From contig URGL01000001.1 in assembly GCA_900547405.1 (NCBI GenBank), forward strand, positions 1 through 64,000: 64,000 bases of DNA, read 5' to 3'. Below are positions 52,259 through 59,014 of the stretch, one piece after another; positions within the stretch are counted from its first letter, which is position 1; each line of letters begins with the position of its first letter. Position numbers and translations under genes: made by a program. Below the pieces are notes generated by a model, which saw only the letters and a list, made by a program, of their open reading frames with translations, made no database searches and was not told the origin of the DNA. The stretch is from an uncultured Eubacteriales bacterium. Lineage in GTDB: Bacteria > Bacillota > Clostridia > Oscillospirales > Oscillospiraceae.

Positions 52259-52945
52259 TCAGGCAAGTACATTCCACTTGTAGCCCATGCCCCTTACCGT
52301 CAGGAGCATCTTTGGGTTGCTGGGATCGTCCTCTATTTTCATACGCAGCCGCCGGATATACACCGTCAGGGTACTGCTGTCGATGTAGTTTTCATTCCGG
52401 TCCCATAGTTTTTCCAGAATCAGCTCCTTGGTCAGCACCGTGTTGGGGTTGTGCAGAAACAGGCACAGCAGCTTATATTCCGCCGCAGTCAGGTCCAAAA
52501 GCTGTCCATTCTTGAAGGCCTGGCCCTGAAGCAGCCGGACCTGGAGGCCGTTGGAAGAGAGCTCCGTTTCCGAACCGCCGAAGGCCTTCGCCCGGCGGAG
52601 CAAGGCGTTGATCCGGGAAAAAAGGACCCCCAATTTAAAGGGCTTCGTGATATAATCGTCCCCGCCTATGTCCAGGCCCATGATGATGCTGGTCTCCTCG
52701 TCAGTGGCGGTAAGGAAGATGATGGGCACCTTGGAGGTAAGCCGCACCTTCTGACAGAAGGTGAAGCCAGAGCCATCCGGCAGGGATACGTCCAGCACCA
52801 GAAGGTCATATTTCCCCTCTGCCCAGGCGGCATCCGCCTCCCTCAGGGTACGGGCCACAGTCAAGTCAAAACCCTGCTTGTGAAACGCAAAGGTCAGCCC
52901 ATTCACCAGGCTCAGATCATCCTCCAGGAGTAGTATTTTGTTCAT
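52259..52945 (-). CDS. OmpR-family response regulator
   Basis: The 228-residue regulator has a receiver domain (LEDD, phospho-Asp in LLVLDVSLPDGSG, Lys in YITKPF) and a winged helix (LTAAEYKLLCLFLHNPNTVL to STLTVYIRRLRMKIEDD). It is first in the regulator-kinase-ATPase-permease operon. ATG 52945 was chosen behind GGAAGGAAAAAGCGC; the longer frame covers the leader terminator. It may control the operon itself. Confidence 0.94.
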   Translation of the reverse strand: MNKILLLEDDLSLVNGLTFAFHKQGFDLTVARTLREADAAWAEGKYDLLVLDVSLPDGSGFTFCQKVRLTSKVPIIFLTATDEETSIIMGLDIGGDDYITKPFKLGVLFSRINALLRRAKAFGGSETELSSNGLQVRLLQGQAFKNGQLLDLTAAEYKLLCLFLHNPNTVLTKELILEKLWDRNENYIDSSTLTVYIRRLRMKIEDDPSNPKMLLTVRGMGYKWNVLA

Positions 52946-53013
52946 GCGCTTTTTCCTTCCTTGTCCGCTTCTTATTTTTCGACCATTATAGTTTGTTTTC
53001 TTCCCCAATGCAA

Positions 53014-53170
53014 GAAAAAACGGCAGCAGCCCAAGAAAGGCCGCTGCCATTGCGTATCATTTTTCTTCTCCAATGGGTCCGATGTGTCACAAGTCCGCCG
53101 TCGGCTTATCCGCGAATATTTCCGCGGCATCGGCTTCCTTCATCGCCCCTGCTGTGTGACTTTAGTATAC
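53014..53170 (-). promoter_or_regulatory. Candidate attenuating leader of the two-component/ABC operon
   Basis: On the minus strand an extended -10 promoter (TGGTATACT; TATACT is the complement of 53164-53169) is followed at once by GTCACA (complement of 53155-53160), which can pair with TGTGAC (complement of 53086-53091) and close a ~75-base element. Inside lies an 18-codon frame (53143 to 53087) after GGGG. Next comes a terminator, GGCAGC/GCTGCC (53043-53048 with 53022-53027), followed by GTTTTTTC. The regulator gene starts about 70 bases further. The terminator could also simply end the gene at 53221. Confidence 0.5.
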
Positions 53171-53220
53171 CACATCCCCGGGACGATTGGTGAAGAAACC
53201 TTGAACGAAGGGGAAATAAT

Positions 53221-53613
53221 TTATGCCGGGTAGATATTACTGACAAGCAGCAGAATCGGCAGTGCCAGAGAAAACACACTGACGGCCCAGGCGTACATAG
53301 CTTTTCGGGAAAGGAACATCATCGCAATACATCCACCGGTAAGGGCCAAGGGTCCCACCACCGCCACATAACGGGAGATGTGAATGGCAAATTCTCCGGT
53401 GGCCTGGAGGTTCAGCCCCACGCTCTCCGGCAGGTGGGAACTATTGTAAGCGGCAAATTTCAGGGCGTAATACACCACAGGAGCGGCCATAACAGGCTTT
53501 CTCAGCCGGTATAACCAAGTCACGATGATACCGACCACCCGCTTGAAGCTGTTATATCCTTTTACGAATCCATTCTGACCCTGATCCTGGGCCACTTGTT
53601 CTGTTTTTTTCAT
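53221..53613 (-). CDS. Small membrane protein, unknown function
   Basis: A 130-residue protein with three or four hydrophobic segments (VMAAPVVYYALKFAAY, YVAVVGPLALTGGCIAMMFL, YAWAVSVFSLALPILLLVSNIY) and a charged N-terminus. No family is recognised with certainty. It follows coaX by 15 bp on the same strand with an AGGAGG site, and looks like the last gene of the phosphoesterase-coaX operon. Confidence 0.72.
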   Translation of the reverse strand: MKKTEQVAQDQGQNGFVKGYNSFKRVVGIIVTWLYRLRKPVMAAPVVYYALKFAAYNSSHLPESVGLNLQATGEFAIHISRYVAVVGPLALTGGCIAMMFLSRKAMYAWAVSVFSLALPILLLVSNIYPA

Positions 53614-53628
53614 AGTTCCTCCTGAAAT

Positions 53629-54396
53629 CTATCGGACATTCTCCCGATAAATGGCGGCCAGGCCCTGGAGCACCAGGTCCCGTTCATAACGAATGGGCGT
53701 CTTGCACAGAGGCACCACATACTGGCCAATGCGCCCGGTGGCAATGGCCTTGGCGGGAGCGCCCAGTTCCTCCTCCATCCGGGATACCAATCCATCGATC
53801 ATAGCAGCGGCACCTACCATAATACCGCTGCGCATACACTCGATGGTATTCCTGCCAATGGTACGCTTGGGCTGGTCCAGCTGCAAACCGGGAAGCAGTG
53901 CCGCCCGGTCCGTCAGGGCCTCCATGGAGATGCGGATACCGGGGCAGATACTGCCGCCGATCATAGCGCCATTGCCGTCCAAAACCATCAGCGTGGTAGC
54001 AGTGCCCATATTGATGACGATCAACGGCGGAGCCTCCAGCTTTAAAGCTGCCACACAACCCACCACCAGGTCTGCTCCGGTCTGGGCCGGATTGTCAATG
54101 CGAATATTGAGCCCCGTTTTGATGCCAGGGCCAACCACCAAGATATTCTTGAAGGAGAGCTTCCGCAGAGCTGTCTTCATGGCATTGAGCACCTGGGGCA
54201 CTACGGAAGAAACAATGGCCCCATCGATCTCGGATGTAGGAATATCCCGGATGGACAGGAGCATTTTCAGATCAATGGCGTATTCGTCAGAGGTTTTGGT
54301 TGGGTCCGTCCGGAGCCTGGCCTGAAAGACGATGGTTTTCCCCTTGATGGCACCAATGGTGATGTTCGTATTACCGATGTTCAGCGCCAGGATCAT
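53629..54396 (-). CDS. coaX: Type III pantothenate kinase
   Basis: The 255-residue ASKHA-fold kinase has LALNIGNTNITIGAI at the N-terminus, DPAQTGADLVVGCVAALK-type PTGADR equivalent (NPAQTGADLVVG) and VINMGTATTLMVLDGNGAMIGGSICPGI. It phosphorylates pantothenate, the first step of coenzyme A synthesis. Its start overlaps the stop of the phosphoesterase gene by four bases. Confidence 0.95.
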   Translation of the reverse strand: MILALNIGNTNITIGAIKGKTIVFQARLRTDPTKTSDEYAIDLKMLLSIRDIPTSEIDGAIVSSVVPQVLNAMKTALRKLSFKNILVVGPGIKTGLNIRIDNPAQTGADLVVGCVAALKLEAPPLIVINMGTATTLMVLDGNGAMIGGSICPGIRISMEALTDRAALLPGLQLDQPKRTIGRNTIECMRSGIMVGAAAMIDGLVSRMEEELGAPAKAIATGRIGQYVVPLCKTPIRYERDLVLQGLAAIYRENVR

Positions 54397-54887
54397 GCCA
54401 ATCCCTCCAAGTCCGAATCCGTCAGAATTTTTGCCTGTATCACCTTGCCGTTTTCAATTTCCAGCAGTCCCGCCGTGCGCCCATAGCCCGCGCTGCCGGG
54501 ATTCATGACCCAGAGCCCATCCTTCTCCTGATAGCACTCCGGGATGTGGGTGTGGCCGTAGAGCACGATATCCGCCCCGCAGTTCCGGGCATCCCGGAGA
54601 AGCAGGGCCGTGGTCAACTTCACATTGTGGCGGTGGCCATGGGTCATATAAATATTCAGTCCGCCGATTTTAGGCATCAGGATCAGGGGCTTGTCCGGTG
54701 AGCAGCCGTAAGCGTCGCAATTTCCCGGCACCTGATAGAATTCTGCCTTGGGAAATTCCTGCTTCAGGTCAAAGCCATCCGCGTAATAGTCCCCTAAGTG
54801 AAGAATGCAGTCCGGCTTCAGCCGAAAAGCGCACTCCTCCATAAAATTCATCCCATGGTGAGAATCCGACAAAATCAAAATCCGCAT
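54393..54887 (-). CDS. YfcE/MJ0936-family metallophosphoesterase
   Basis: The 164-residue enzyme has the metal-binding motifs ILSDSHH, LHLGDYYADG, GNCD, MTHGHRHN and YGHTHIPE, all in the expected order. These bind two metal ions that hydrolyse phosphodiester bonds. The substrate is unknown. It precedes coaX with overlap. Confidence 0.92.
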   Translation of the reverse strand: MRILILSDSHHGMNFMEECAFRLKPDCILHLGDYYADGFDLKQEFPKAEFYQVPGNCDAYGCSPDKPLILMPKIGGLNIYMTHGHRHNVKLTTALLLRDARNCGADIVLYGHTHIPECYQEKDGLWVMNPGSAGYGRTAGLLEIENGKVIQAKILTDSDLEGLA

Positions 54888-55044
54888 AGCTCTTTGTCCT
54901 CTTTATCCGCCTCTATTTTTTACGTCAAATTATTATAGCATACCTTTTTAAAGAATTCTACCGTAGGAAAGATTTTTCTTTTTGAATGAAATTTTCGCCG
55001 TCCTCACGCATATCCTTATAAAAACGGGCAAGGAGGTTTTGTCT

Positions 55045-55278
55045 ATGGAAGATCCCATTTCCAATCCGGAGGCCATTGCAGAAGCCAAGCGGATCGCCAA
55101 CGCCCCGGAGGCGGCCCAACTGAAAGCCCTACTGCAGCAGCAAAACGCCAAGGGGCTCCGTCGGGCCATGGAGCAAGCCGCCCAGGGGGACCTATCCGGG
55201 GCTCGAAACACCATCAACGCCTTTCTCGCCACCCCAGAGGCGAAAGAGTTGCTGGAGCAACTGAGGAAAAACCCATGA
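55045..55278 (+). CDS. Small helical protein of unknown function (first of three)
   Basis: The 77-residue acidic helical protein (MEDPISNPEAIAEAKRIANAPEAAQLKALLQQQNAKGL) starts behind AAGGAGG. Its stop overlaps the next gene's start by four bases (ATGA). No family is recognised. The tight three-gene cluster without core metabolic neighbours suggests a shared role, possibly sporulation, as inferred from the genome context only. Confidence 0.72.
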   Translation: MEDPISNPEAIAEAKRIANAPEAAQLKALLQQQNAKGLRRAMEQAAQGDLSGARNTINAFLATPEAKELLEQLRKNP

Positions 55279-55637
55279 GTGAAATAGAGGATCAGCTGGG
55301 GGCCATTCTGGGAAATCCCAAAATGATGGCGGATATTATGGCCCTGGCTCAGTCCATGGGCCAGGAGGAATCCCCGCAGGTGCCGGAAAAGCCCTCTGAG
55401 TCTCCCCCTCTGCCGTCTTCTTTGGGGGACGGCGGAATGGACATGGCTATGGTGAAGGCTCTGACGAGCTTCACCCGGAGTACCCGCATTGAAAAGGAAC
55501 AGCAGGCCCTTTTGAATGCCCTCTGCCCCTTCATCAGCCGGGAGAAAATTCAGAAATTGGAAAAAGCCATGCGGGCCGCAAAAATCGCCCAGCAAGCCTC
55601 AGGACTGCTGGAATCCGGAGCTTTGAAGCTTCCATAA
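55275..55637 (+). CDS. Small protein of unknown function (second of three)
   Basis: The 120-residue protein has an N-terminal helix (MSEIEDQLGAILGNPKMMADIMALAQSM), a Pro/Ser-rich linker (residues about 32-55), and a C-terminal helical part (LTSFTRSTRIEKEQQALLNALCPFISREKIQKLEKAMRAAKIAQ). This looks like two helical modules joined by a flexible segment. It is coupled to the gene upstream. Confidence 0.72.
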   Translation: MSEIEDQLGAILGNPKMMADIMALAQSMGQEESPQVPEKPSESPPLPSSLGDGGMDMAMVKALTSFTRSTRIEKEQQALLNALCPFISREKIQKLEKAMRAAKIAQQASGLLESGALKLP

Positions 55638-55649
55638 GGAGGAACGGAC

Positions 55650-55922
55650 ATGTATAACCGCTACATTCCGGCCCCCGACGGAACCTATAAAAAACACAGC
55701 ATATCGGACCCGCCGTGCCCCCCAACGCCGCCACCGGAACCGCCAAAAATCCATAAACCTTCCGGCAGCGGAAATATCGGGCACTTCCTGGGAAATCTTC
55801 TCCCTGCCGGGCTGGACACAGAGGACCTGATCGTGGTGCTGCTGCTTCTGCTCATCTCCGGGGATTGCAAAGACGGCAGCAATACGGCCCTGACCACCAT
55901 GCTTATCTATCTGTTTTTATGA
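55650..55922 (+). CDS. Small Pro-rich protein with hydrophobic C-terminus (third of three)
   Basis: The 90-residue protein has a Pro-rich N-terminus (SDPPCPPTPPPEPPK), a Gly-rich linker and a hydrophobic stretch (LIVVLLLLLISGD) with a second near the end (LTTMLIYLFL). It could be membrane- or coat-associated. AAGGAGGAACGG precedes the ATG. Its last 16 bases overlap the convergent GIY-YIG gene. Confidence 0.7.
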   Translation: MYNRYIPAPDGTYKKHSISDPPCPPTPPPEPPKIHKPSGSGNIGHFLGNLLPAGLDTEDLIVVLLLLLISGDCKDGSNTALTTMLIYLFL

Positions 55923-56215
55923 GAACCCAAACGCTCCCCCACGGCAGCATTTTCTGACCGTGGGGTCATGCTATTTATCAGGGCTTCCTTCTGGGACCTG
56001 GTCAGCTTTTTCACTTCCAGCTCCCGCCGCAAAGCCTGGCTGTGATCCTGGCAGCGTTCCCGGTAGACCAGCCGCAGGGGGCCACGGCCCCGGGTATACT
56101 TGGCACCTTTGCCGCCCATGTGCATTTCCAGCCGTCTATCCGCATCCCGGGCAATACCGGTATAGTAGGTTCCGTCTCCGCAGAGCAGGATATATAATTC
56201 CCATTCAGCGCCCAT
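55907..56215 (-). CDS. GIY-YIG nuclease-domain protein
   Basis: The 102-residue protein opens WELYILLCGDGTYYTGIARD, the GIY-YIG core (LYILLC...YYTG), then RLEMHMGGKGAKYTRGRGPLRLVYRE and the conserved ALRRELEVKKLTRSQKEALI. Stand-alone UPF0213/YhbQ-type proteins of this size are thought to be DNA-repair-linked nucleases. The start was taken at ATG 56215; it overlaps the upstream membrane gene by 11 bases. Confidence 0.88.
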   Translation of the reverse strand: MGAEWELYILLCGDGTYYTGIARDADRRLEMHMGGKGAKYTRGRGPLRLVYRERCQDHSQALRRELEVKKLTRSQKEALINSMTPRSENAAVGERLGSHKNR

Positions 56216-56723
56216 ACCGCCCCAGCTTTCGAAAAAAGGGCTTTTCAAGGACCTTATCCAAGAGGAAAAAACTCACATTTCCCAATATCAGCAGCAACGC
56301 CATGAGGGACAGGCTCATTGTCTCCCATTCCTGGGCCAAGTCTGCCAAGCCGAAAATCCGAATCAGCAGCCAGTAAAGCAGTGCCACCAGGCCGTTGAAG
56401 AGCATGGCCTTCCACAAATATTTCATCCGCCTTCGGTCCAACCAGGGCTTGATGATGGGATAGTAACCCAGAAACACAAATACCCAGGCCGCCTCCCGAT
56501 CCGTTACCAGCAGCAGCGACAGCACAGCCACTGCCCCATACCACGCCCAGGCCATCCGAGCTCCGCATATATTCAGCACTGCCTCCAATAGAAGCGCACA
56601 GAACATAGGCGACACGTAGGTTGCGATCCCCGTTACGCTGCCCAGGCACATGACGCACAGCCCAAGAGCGGCCAGTACACCGCCCAAAGCCACTGGACGG
56701 GCAGAATTACTTTGATACCCCAA
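56205..56723 (-). CDS. Polytopic membrane protein, ECF-S-component-like
   Basis: A 172-residue protein with about five membrane helices. Its N-terminus (SARPVALGGVLAALGLCVMCLGS) has the look of S-components of energy-coupling-factor transporters or of MreD-like proteins, but no substrate motif is seen. The start is TTG 56723, placed seven bases after a perfect AGGAGG; the longer frame crosses the promoter of the divergent gene. Confidence 0.65.
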   Translation of the reverse strand: MGYQSNSARPVALGGVLAALGLCVMCLGSVTGIATYVSPMFCALLLEAVLNICGARMAWAWYGAVAVLSLLLVTDREAAWVFVFLGYYPIIKPWLDRRRMKYLWKAMLFNGLVALLYWLLIRIFGLADLAQEWETMSLSLMALLLILGNVSFFLLDKVLEKPFFRKLGRYGR

Positions 56724-56844
56724 TGGAATTCCTCCTATCTGAGGATCATTATACGGAAAATTCCTGACAAGCGCAAGCCCTTTCCATTGACATTTTCCCC
56801 GGGCTGCGCTATATTGAAGAAAACAGAAACAGGAGGATTTCCCC

Positions 56845-57231
56845 ATGGATATTACCGTTGGAATGAAGGGTGAAGCCGTCACCCAGGTTGAGAAAGAAGA
56901 CACCGCCCAGGAGGTGGGCTCCGGTGAGCTGCTGGTCTACGCCACACCCTGCATGGCTGCCCTGATGGAGGGCGCCGCATGCAACGCCATTGCCGCCTGC
57001 ATCCCTGAGGGACAGACAACCGTGGGCACCGAGCTGAATATTGCCCACACCAGCGCAACTCCTGTCGGCCTGGAGGTCCGGGCCAATGCAGAAGTCACTG
57101 CCGTAGAGGGCAAGAAAATCACCTTCTCCCTGCGTGTCACCGACGAGGCTGGTGAAATTGGCCACGGCACCCATACCCGAGTCATTGTGAACAGCCAGAA
57201 ATTTCTGGATAAAACCTATCAAAAGCTGTAA
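56845..57231 (+). CDS. FlK-like thioesterase (hot-dog fold)
   Basis: The 128-residue single hot-dog protein (YATPCMAALMEGAACNAIAACIPEGQTTVGTELNIAHTSATPVGLEV) resembles fluoroacetyl-CoA thioesterase FlK and its general thioesterase relatives: the conserved Thr, Glu and His appear in YATPCM, LMEGAA and IAHTSAT. It probably cleaves a small acyl-CoA. AACAGGAGG precedes the ATG. It is followed after 12 bp by a gene of unknown function. Confidence 0.85.
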   Translation: MDITVGMKGEAVTQVEKEDTAQEVGSGELLVYATPCMAALMEGAACNAIAACIPEGQTTVGTELNIAHTSATPVGLEVRANAEVTAVEGKKITFSLRVTDEAGEIGHGTHTRVIVNSQKFLDKTYQKL

Positions 57232-57243
57232 GGAGGTACCTTT

Positions 57244-57567
57244 ATGGAAGATTACGGTGCAATGATACGCAATACCTTTGAGCTTGGCAGCGTGCGGGAT
57301 GCGGAGGCTCTGTTTGAAGCCTGCATCCAGAACGCCTTCCCCACTTTCCACTTCCGCAAACTGGAATTGATCCGCTTCACAAGGGAAACGCCCTATATGG
57401 AGGGCCGGAGCTGGAACCACGTATTTGAAATCAAGGCAGCCACCTTCGAAGGCTCCCCTGTCTGGCAAGTCACCTGCCACCGTGTCACCATGGGCAGGAC
57501 TCCTGACAAGCAGGTGTACCTGGATTATATGACCTTGGGCTTTGTATCCTATTTTGAAGAACCTTAA
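57244..57567 (+). CDS. Conserved protein of unknown function after the thioesterase gene
   Basis: A 107-residue soluble alpha/beta protein. It has FRKLELIRFTRETPYMEGRSWNHVFEIKAATFEG and VTCHRVTMGRTPDKQVYLDY, with no catalytic motif that can be named. The start lies behind AAGGAGGTACC. Co-transcription with the thioesterase gene is likely. Confidence 0.7.
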   Translation: MEDYGAMIRNTFELGSVRDAEALFEACIQNAFPTFHFRKLELIRFTRETPYMEGRSWNHVFEIKAATFEGSPVWQVTCHRVTMGRTPDKQVYLDYMTLGFVSYFEEP

Positions 57568-57573
57568 AAGGAG

Positions 57574-57611
57574 ACGCTGTGCGTAGGAAAACCTGACGCA
57601 CAGCGTTTTTC
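57574..57611. terminator. Terminator between convergent genes
   Basis: ACGCTGTGCGT (57574-57584) pairs perfectly with 57596-57606, followed by TTTTT. It lies between the unknown gene and the convergent lipoprotein gene. Confidence 0.9.
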
Positions 57612-57916
57612 TATTCCGGCTTACAGCTCCCACAGCGGGTATATCCCTGGTCCTCCAAATCGGAAAGGGAGCCAGAGTAGTCTTCCTTGTTCGTATTCTT
57701 GATTTTCGCCACACTCCCACAGCCGGGAAGATGGATCTTCTTGGAAGCGGTGTTCAGGATGTAGGTAGGTGCTTCGGCCTGCGCAACCGTTTCTGTCTGG
57801 GAAGTGGGTGGGTCTGGCTCCGTAGTCGAAAGATGGACAGTGGTCTGCTTTGCGCAGGCAGTCAGCAGGAGTGACAGCAAAATAGCCCATATCGCTCTTT
57901 TGGAATACATATTCAT
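57611..57916 (-). CDS. Small lipoprotein with Ada-like metal-binding domain
   Basis: The 101-residue protein has a signal peptide and lipobox (LLSLLLTACAK). Residues about 50-101 read YILNTASKKIHLPGCGSV... to GYTRCGSCKP, the small domain found at the ends of secreted nucleases and related to the Ada zinc site (Cys at PGCG, CG and SC). It is likely anchored outside the membrane. The role is unknown. Confidence 0.75.
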   Translation of the reverse strand: MNMYSKRAIWAILLSLLLTACAKQTTVHLSTTEPDPPTSQTETVAQAEAPTYILNTASKKIHLPGCGSVAKIKNTNKEDYSGSLSDLEDQGYTRCGSCKPE

Positions 57917-57989
57917 AATGATCTACTCCCCTACAGCGAAGAATATAGCAAAAACACCGCATAGCCAAAAGCCTTGCGGTGTTCTTACG

Positions 57990-58081
57990 TGGCGGAGTGA
58001 GAGGGATTTGAACCCTCGCGCGCTTTTTAGACGCCTACTCCCTTAGCAGGGGAGCCCCTTCGGCCTCTTGGGTATCACTCC
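57990..58081 (-). tRNA. tRNA-Ser(GCU)
   Basis: Reading the minus strand, a 92-base class-II tRNA starts GGAGTGA and ends TCACTCCGCCA, with CCA encoded. The anticodon stem-loop CTCCC-CTGCTAA-GGGAG gives anticodon GCU (serine AGC/AGU codons). The long variable arm and the T-loop GGTTCAAATCC are present. Confidence 0.97.
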
Positions 58082-58184
58082 GAATGAAAAGTCAATATTC
58101 AGCTGACTGCCCGGATATACTATCATATCCGGGCGGGTTTGTCAAGCATCTTTTCCCTTTGGATGAAATATTTCCTTTTCGGCC

Positions 58185-58601
58185 CTATTTCTTCCGGAAC
58201 ACCAGGAGCTTGCTGCCTACGTAATTGATGACAATCACCAGGACCTGGGTCACCAGTTTCCAGATATTGCCATTGCCTCCCAGGGTGTCCACGGACACGA
58301 AAAGGATCAGAGTCTCCAGTACGCCGGAGGAAATGCGGGTGGCGATGAACTTTGTGAACTCTGGAATCACAGTTTTCATGGACCAGTCGTGGCTGCAAAA
58401 AACAAAAGGCTTATTGGTGACAAAGGCAAAGGCCACAGCCACCACCCAGGCGATACAGTTGCTGACAGCAGCGGAAAGGCCAAGAATGTTCAGGCAGGGC
58501 AGGTAGACAGCATAATTGACCACTGTGGTCAGAACGCCGAAGATCAGGTATGTCACCACATCCCAATGGGCTTTGACCAGACGCTTGCATTTTTCAAACA
58601 T
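58185..58601 (-). CDS. GtrA-family membrane protein
   Basis: A 138-residue protein with four membrane helices: YLIFGVLTTVVNYAVYL, WVVAVAFAFVTNKPFVF (family motif around TNKPFVF), RISSGVLETLILFVSV and VTQVLVIVINYVGSKLLVF. GtrA proteins are thought to flip undecaprenyl-linked sugars or assist cell-wall glycosylation. The start was set to ATG 58601 behind CAGGAGAAAATC. Confidence 0.9.
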   Translation of the reverse strand: MFEKCKRLVKAHWDVVTYLIFGVLTTVVNYAVYLPCLNILGLSAAVSNCIAWVVAVAFAFVTNKPFVFCSHDWSMKTVIPEFTKFIATRISSGVLETLILFVSVDTLGGNGNIWKLVTQVLVIVINYVGSKLLVFRKK

Positions 58602-58720
58602 GATTTTCTCCTGTCTATTTTCAAATGATGGGCCTAGTATACCACTATTTTTCCAATTTCGCAACGGTATTTTTCTGTCACAGAAGGTTTACGAAAAAAA
58701 TTGTATACTTTCTGGTGGAA

Positions 58721-59014
58721 CTGTGCTATAATACTCCCGACTTGTGCGGGTAGGCAAACCCGGCAGATCTGAAATGAGATGCAGCGCACGGCTTTTCGTG
58801 TGAGATAAGGAACGGTACCCCTCCCTTTTTGTTTTCCGCGCGGCTTTCACAGCGCACAGGCGGAGAAGGCAGGCGAGGTCAGTCCTTCCATATATTACGC
58901 AGGCGTTCTTTTGGAGAAAAATGGCGGAACAGGGCCGGATTTTCCAAGGCGGCTGCCTGTTTGCTGTGTACTTTTTTACCATTTTTTGCAATTTTGAAAG
59001 GAGTATTCAATACA
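58721..59014 (+). promoter_or_regulatory. rnjA promoter and long leader
   Basis: An extended -10 (TGCTATAAT, with TATAAT at 58727-58732) gives a predicted start near 58739, about 275 bases ahead of rnjA. The leader has small hairpins (CCCG/CGGG at 58736-58751; CACG/CGTG near 58790) and a C-then-T-rich tract (ACCCCTCCCTTTTTG near 58815). No known RNA family was recognised. No gene is visible in it. RNase J leaders may be self-regulatory, which is only an inference here. Confidence 0.5.

Noticed and set aside
53087..53160. The two-component operon leader as a known riboswitch class
   Set aside because: The consensus cores of TPP, SAM, cobalamin, FMN, glycine, lysine, guanidine and c-di-GMP riboswitches were not seen.
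58829..59014. An N-terminal extension of RNase J
   Set aside because: The extension lacks a ribosome site and has unlikely composition. The family begins at about MAEKLKIIPLGG, and AAAGGAG lies just before the TTG at 59015.
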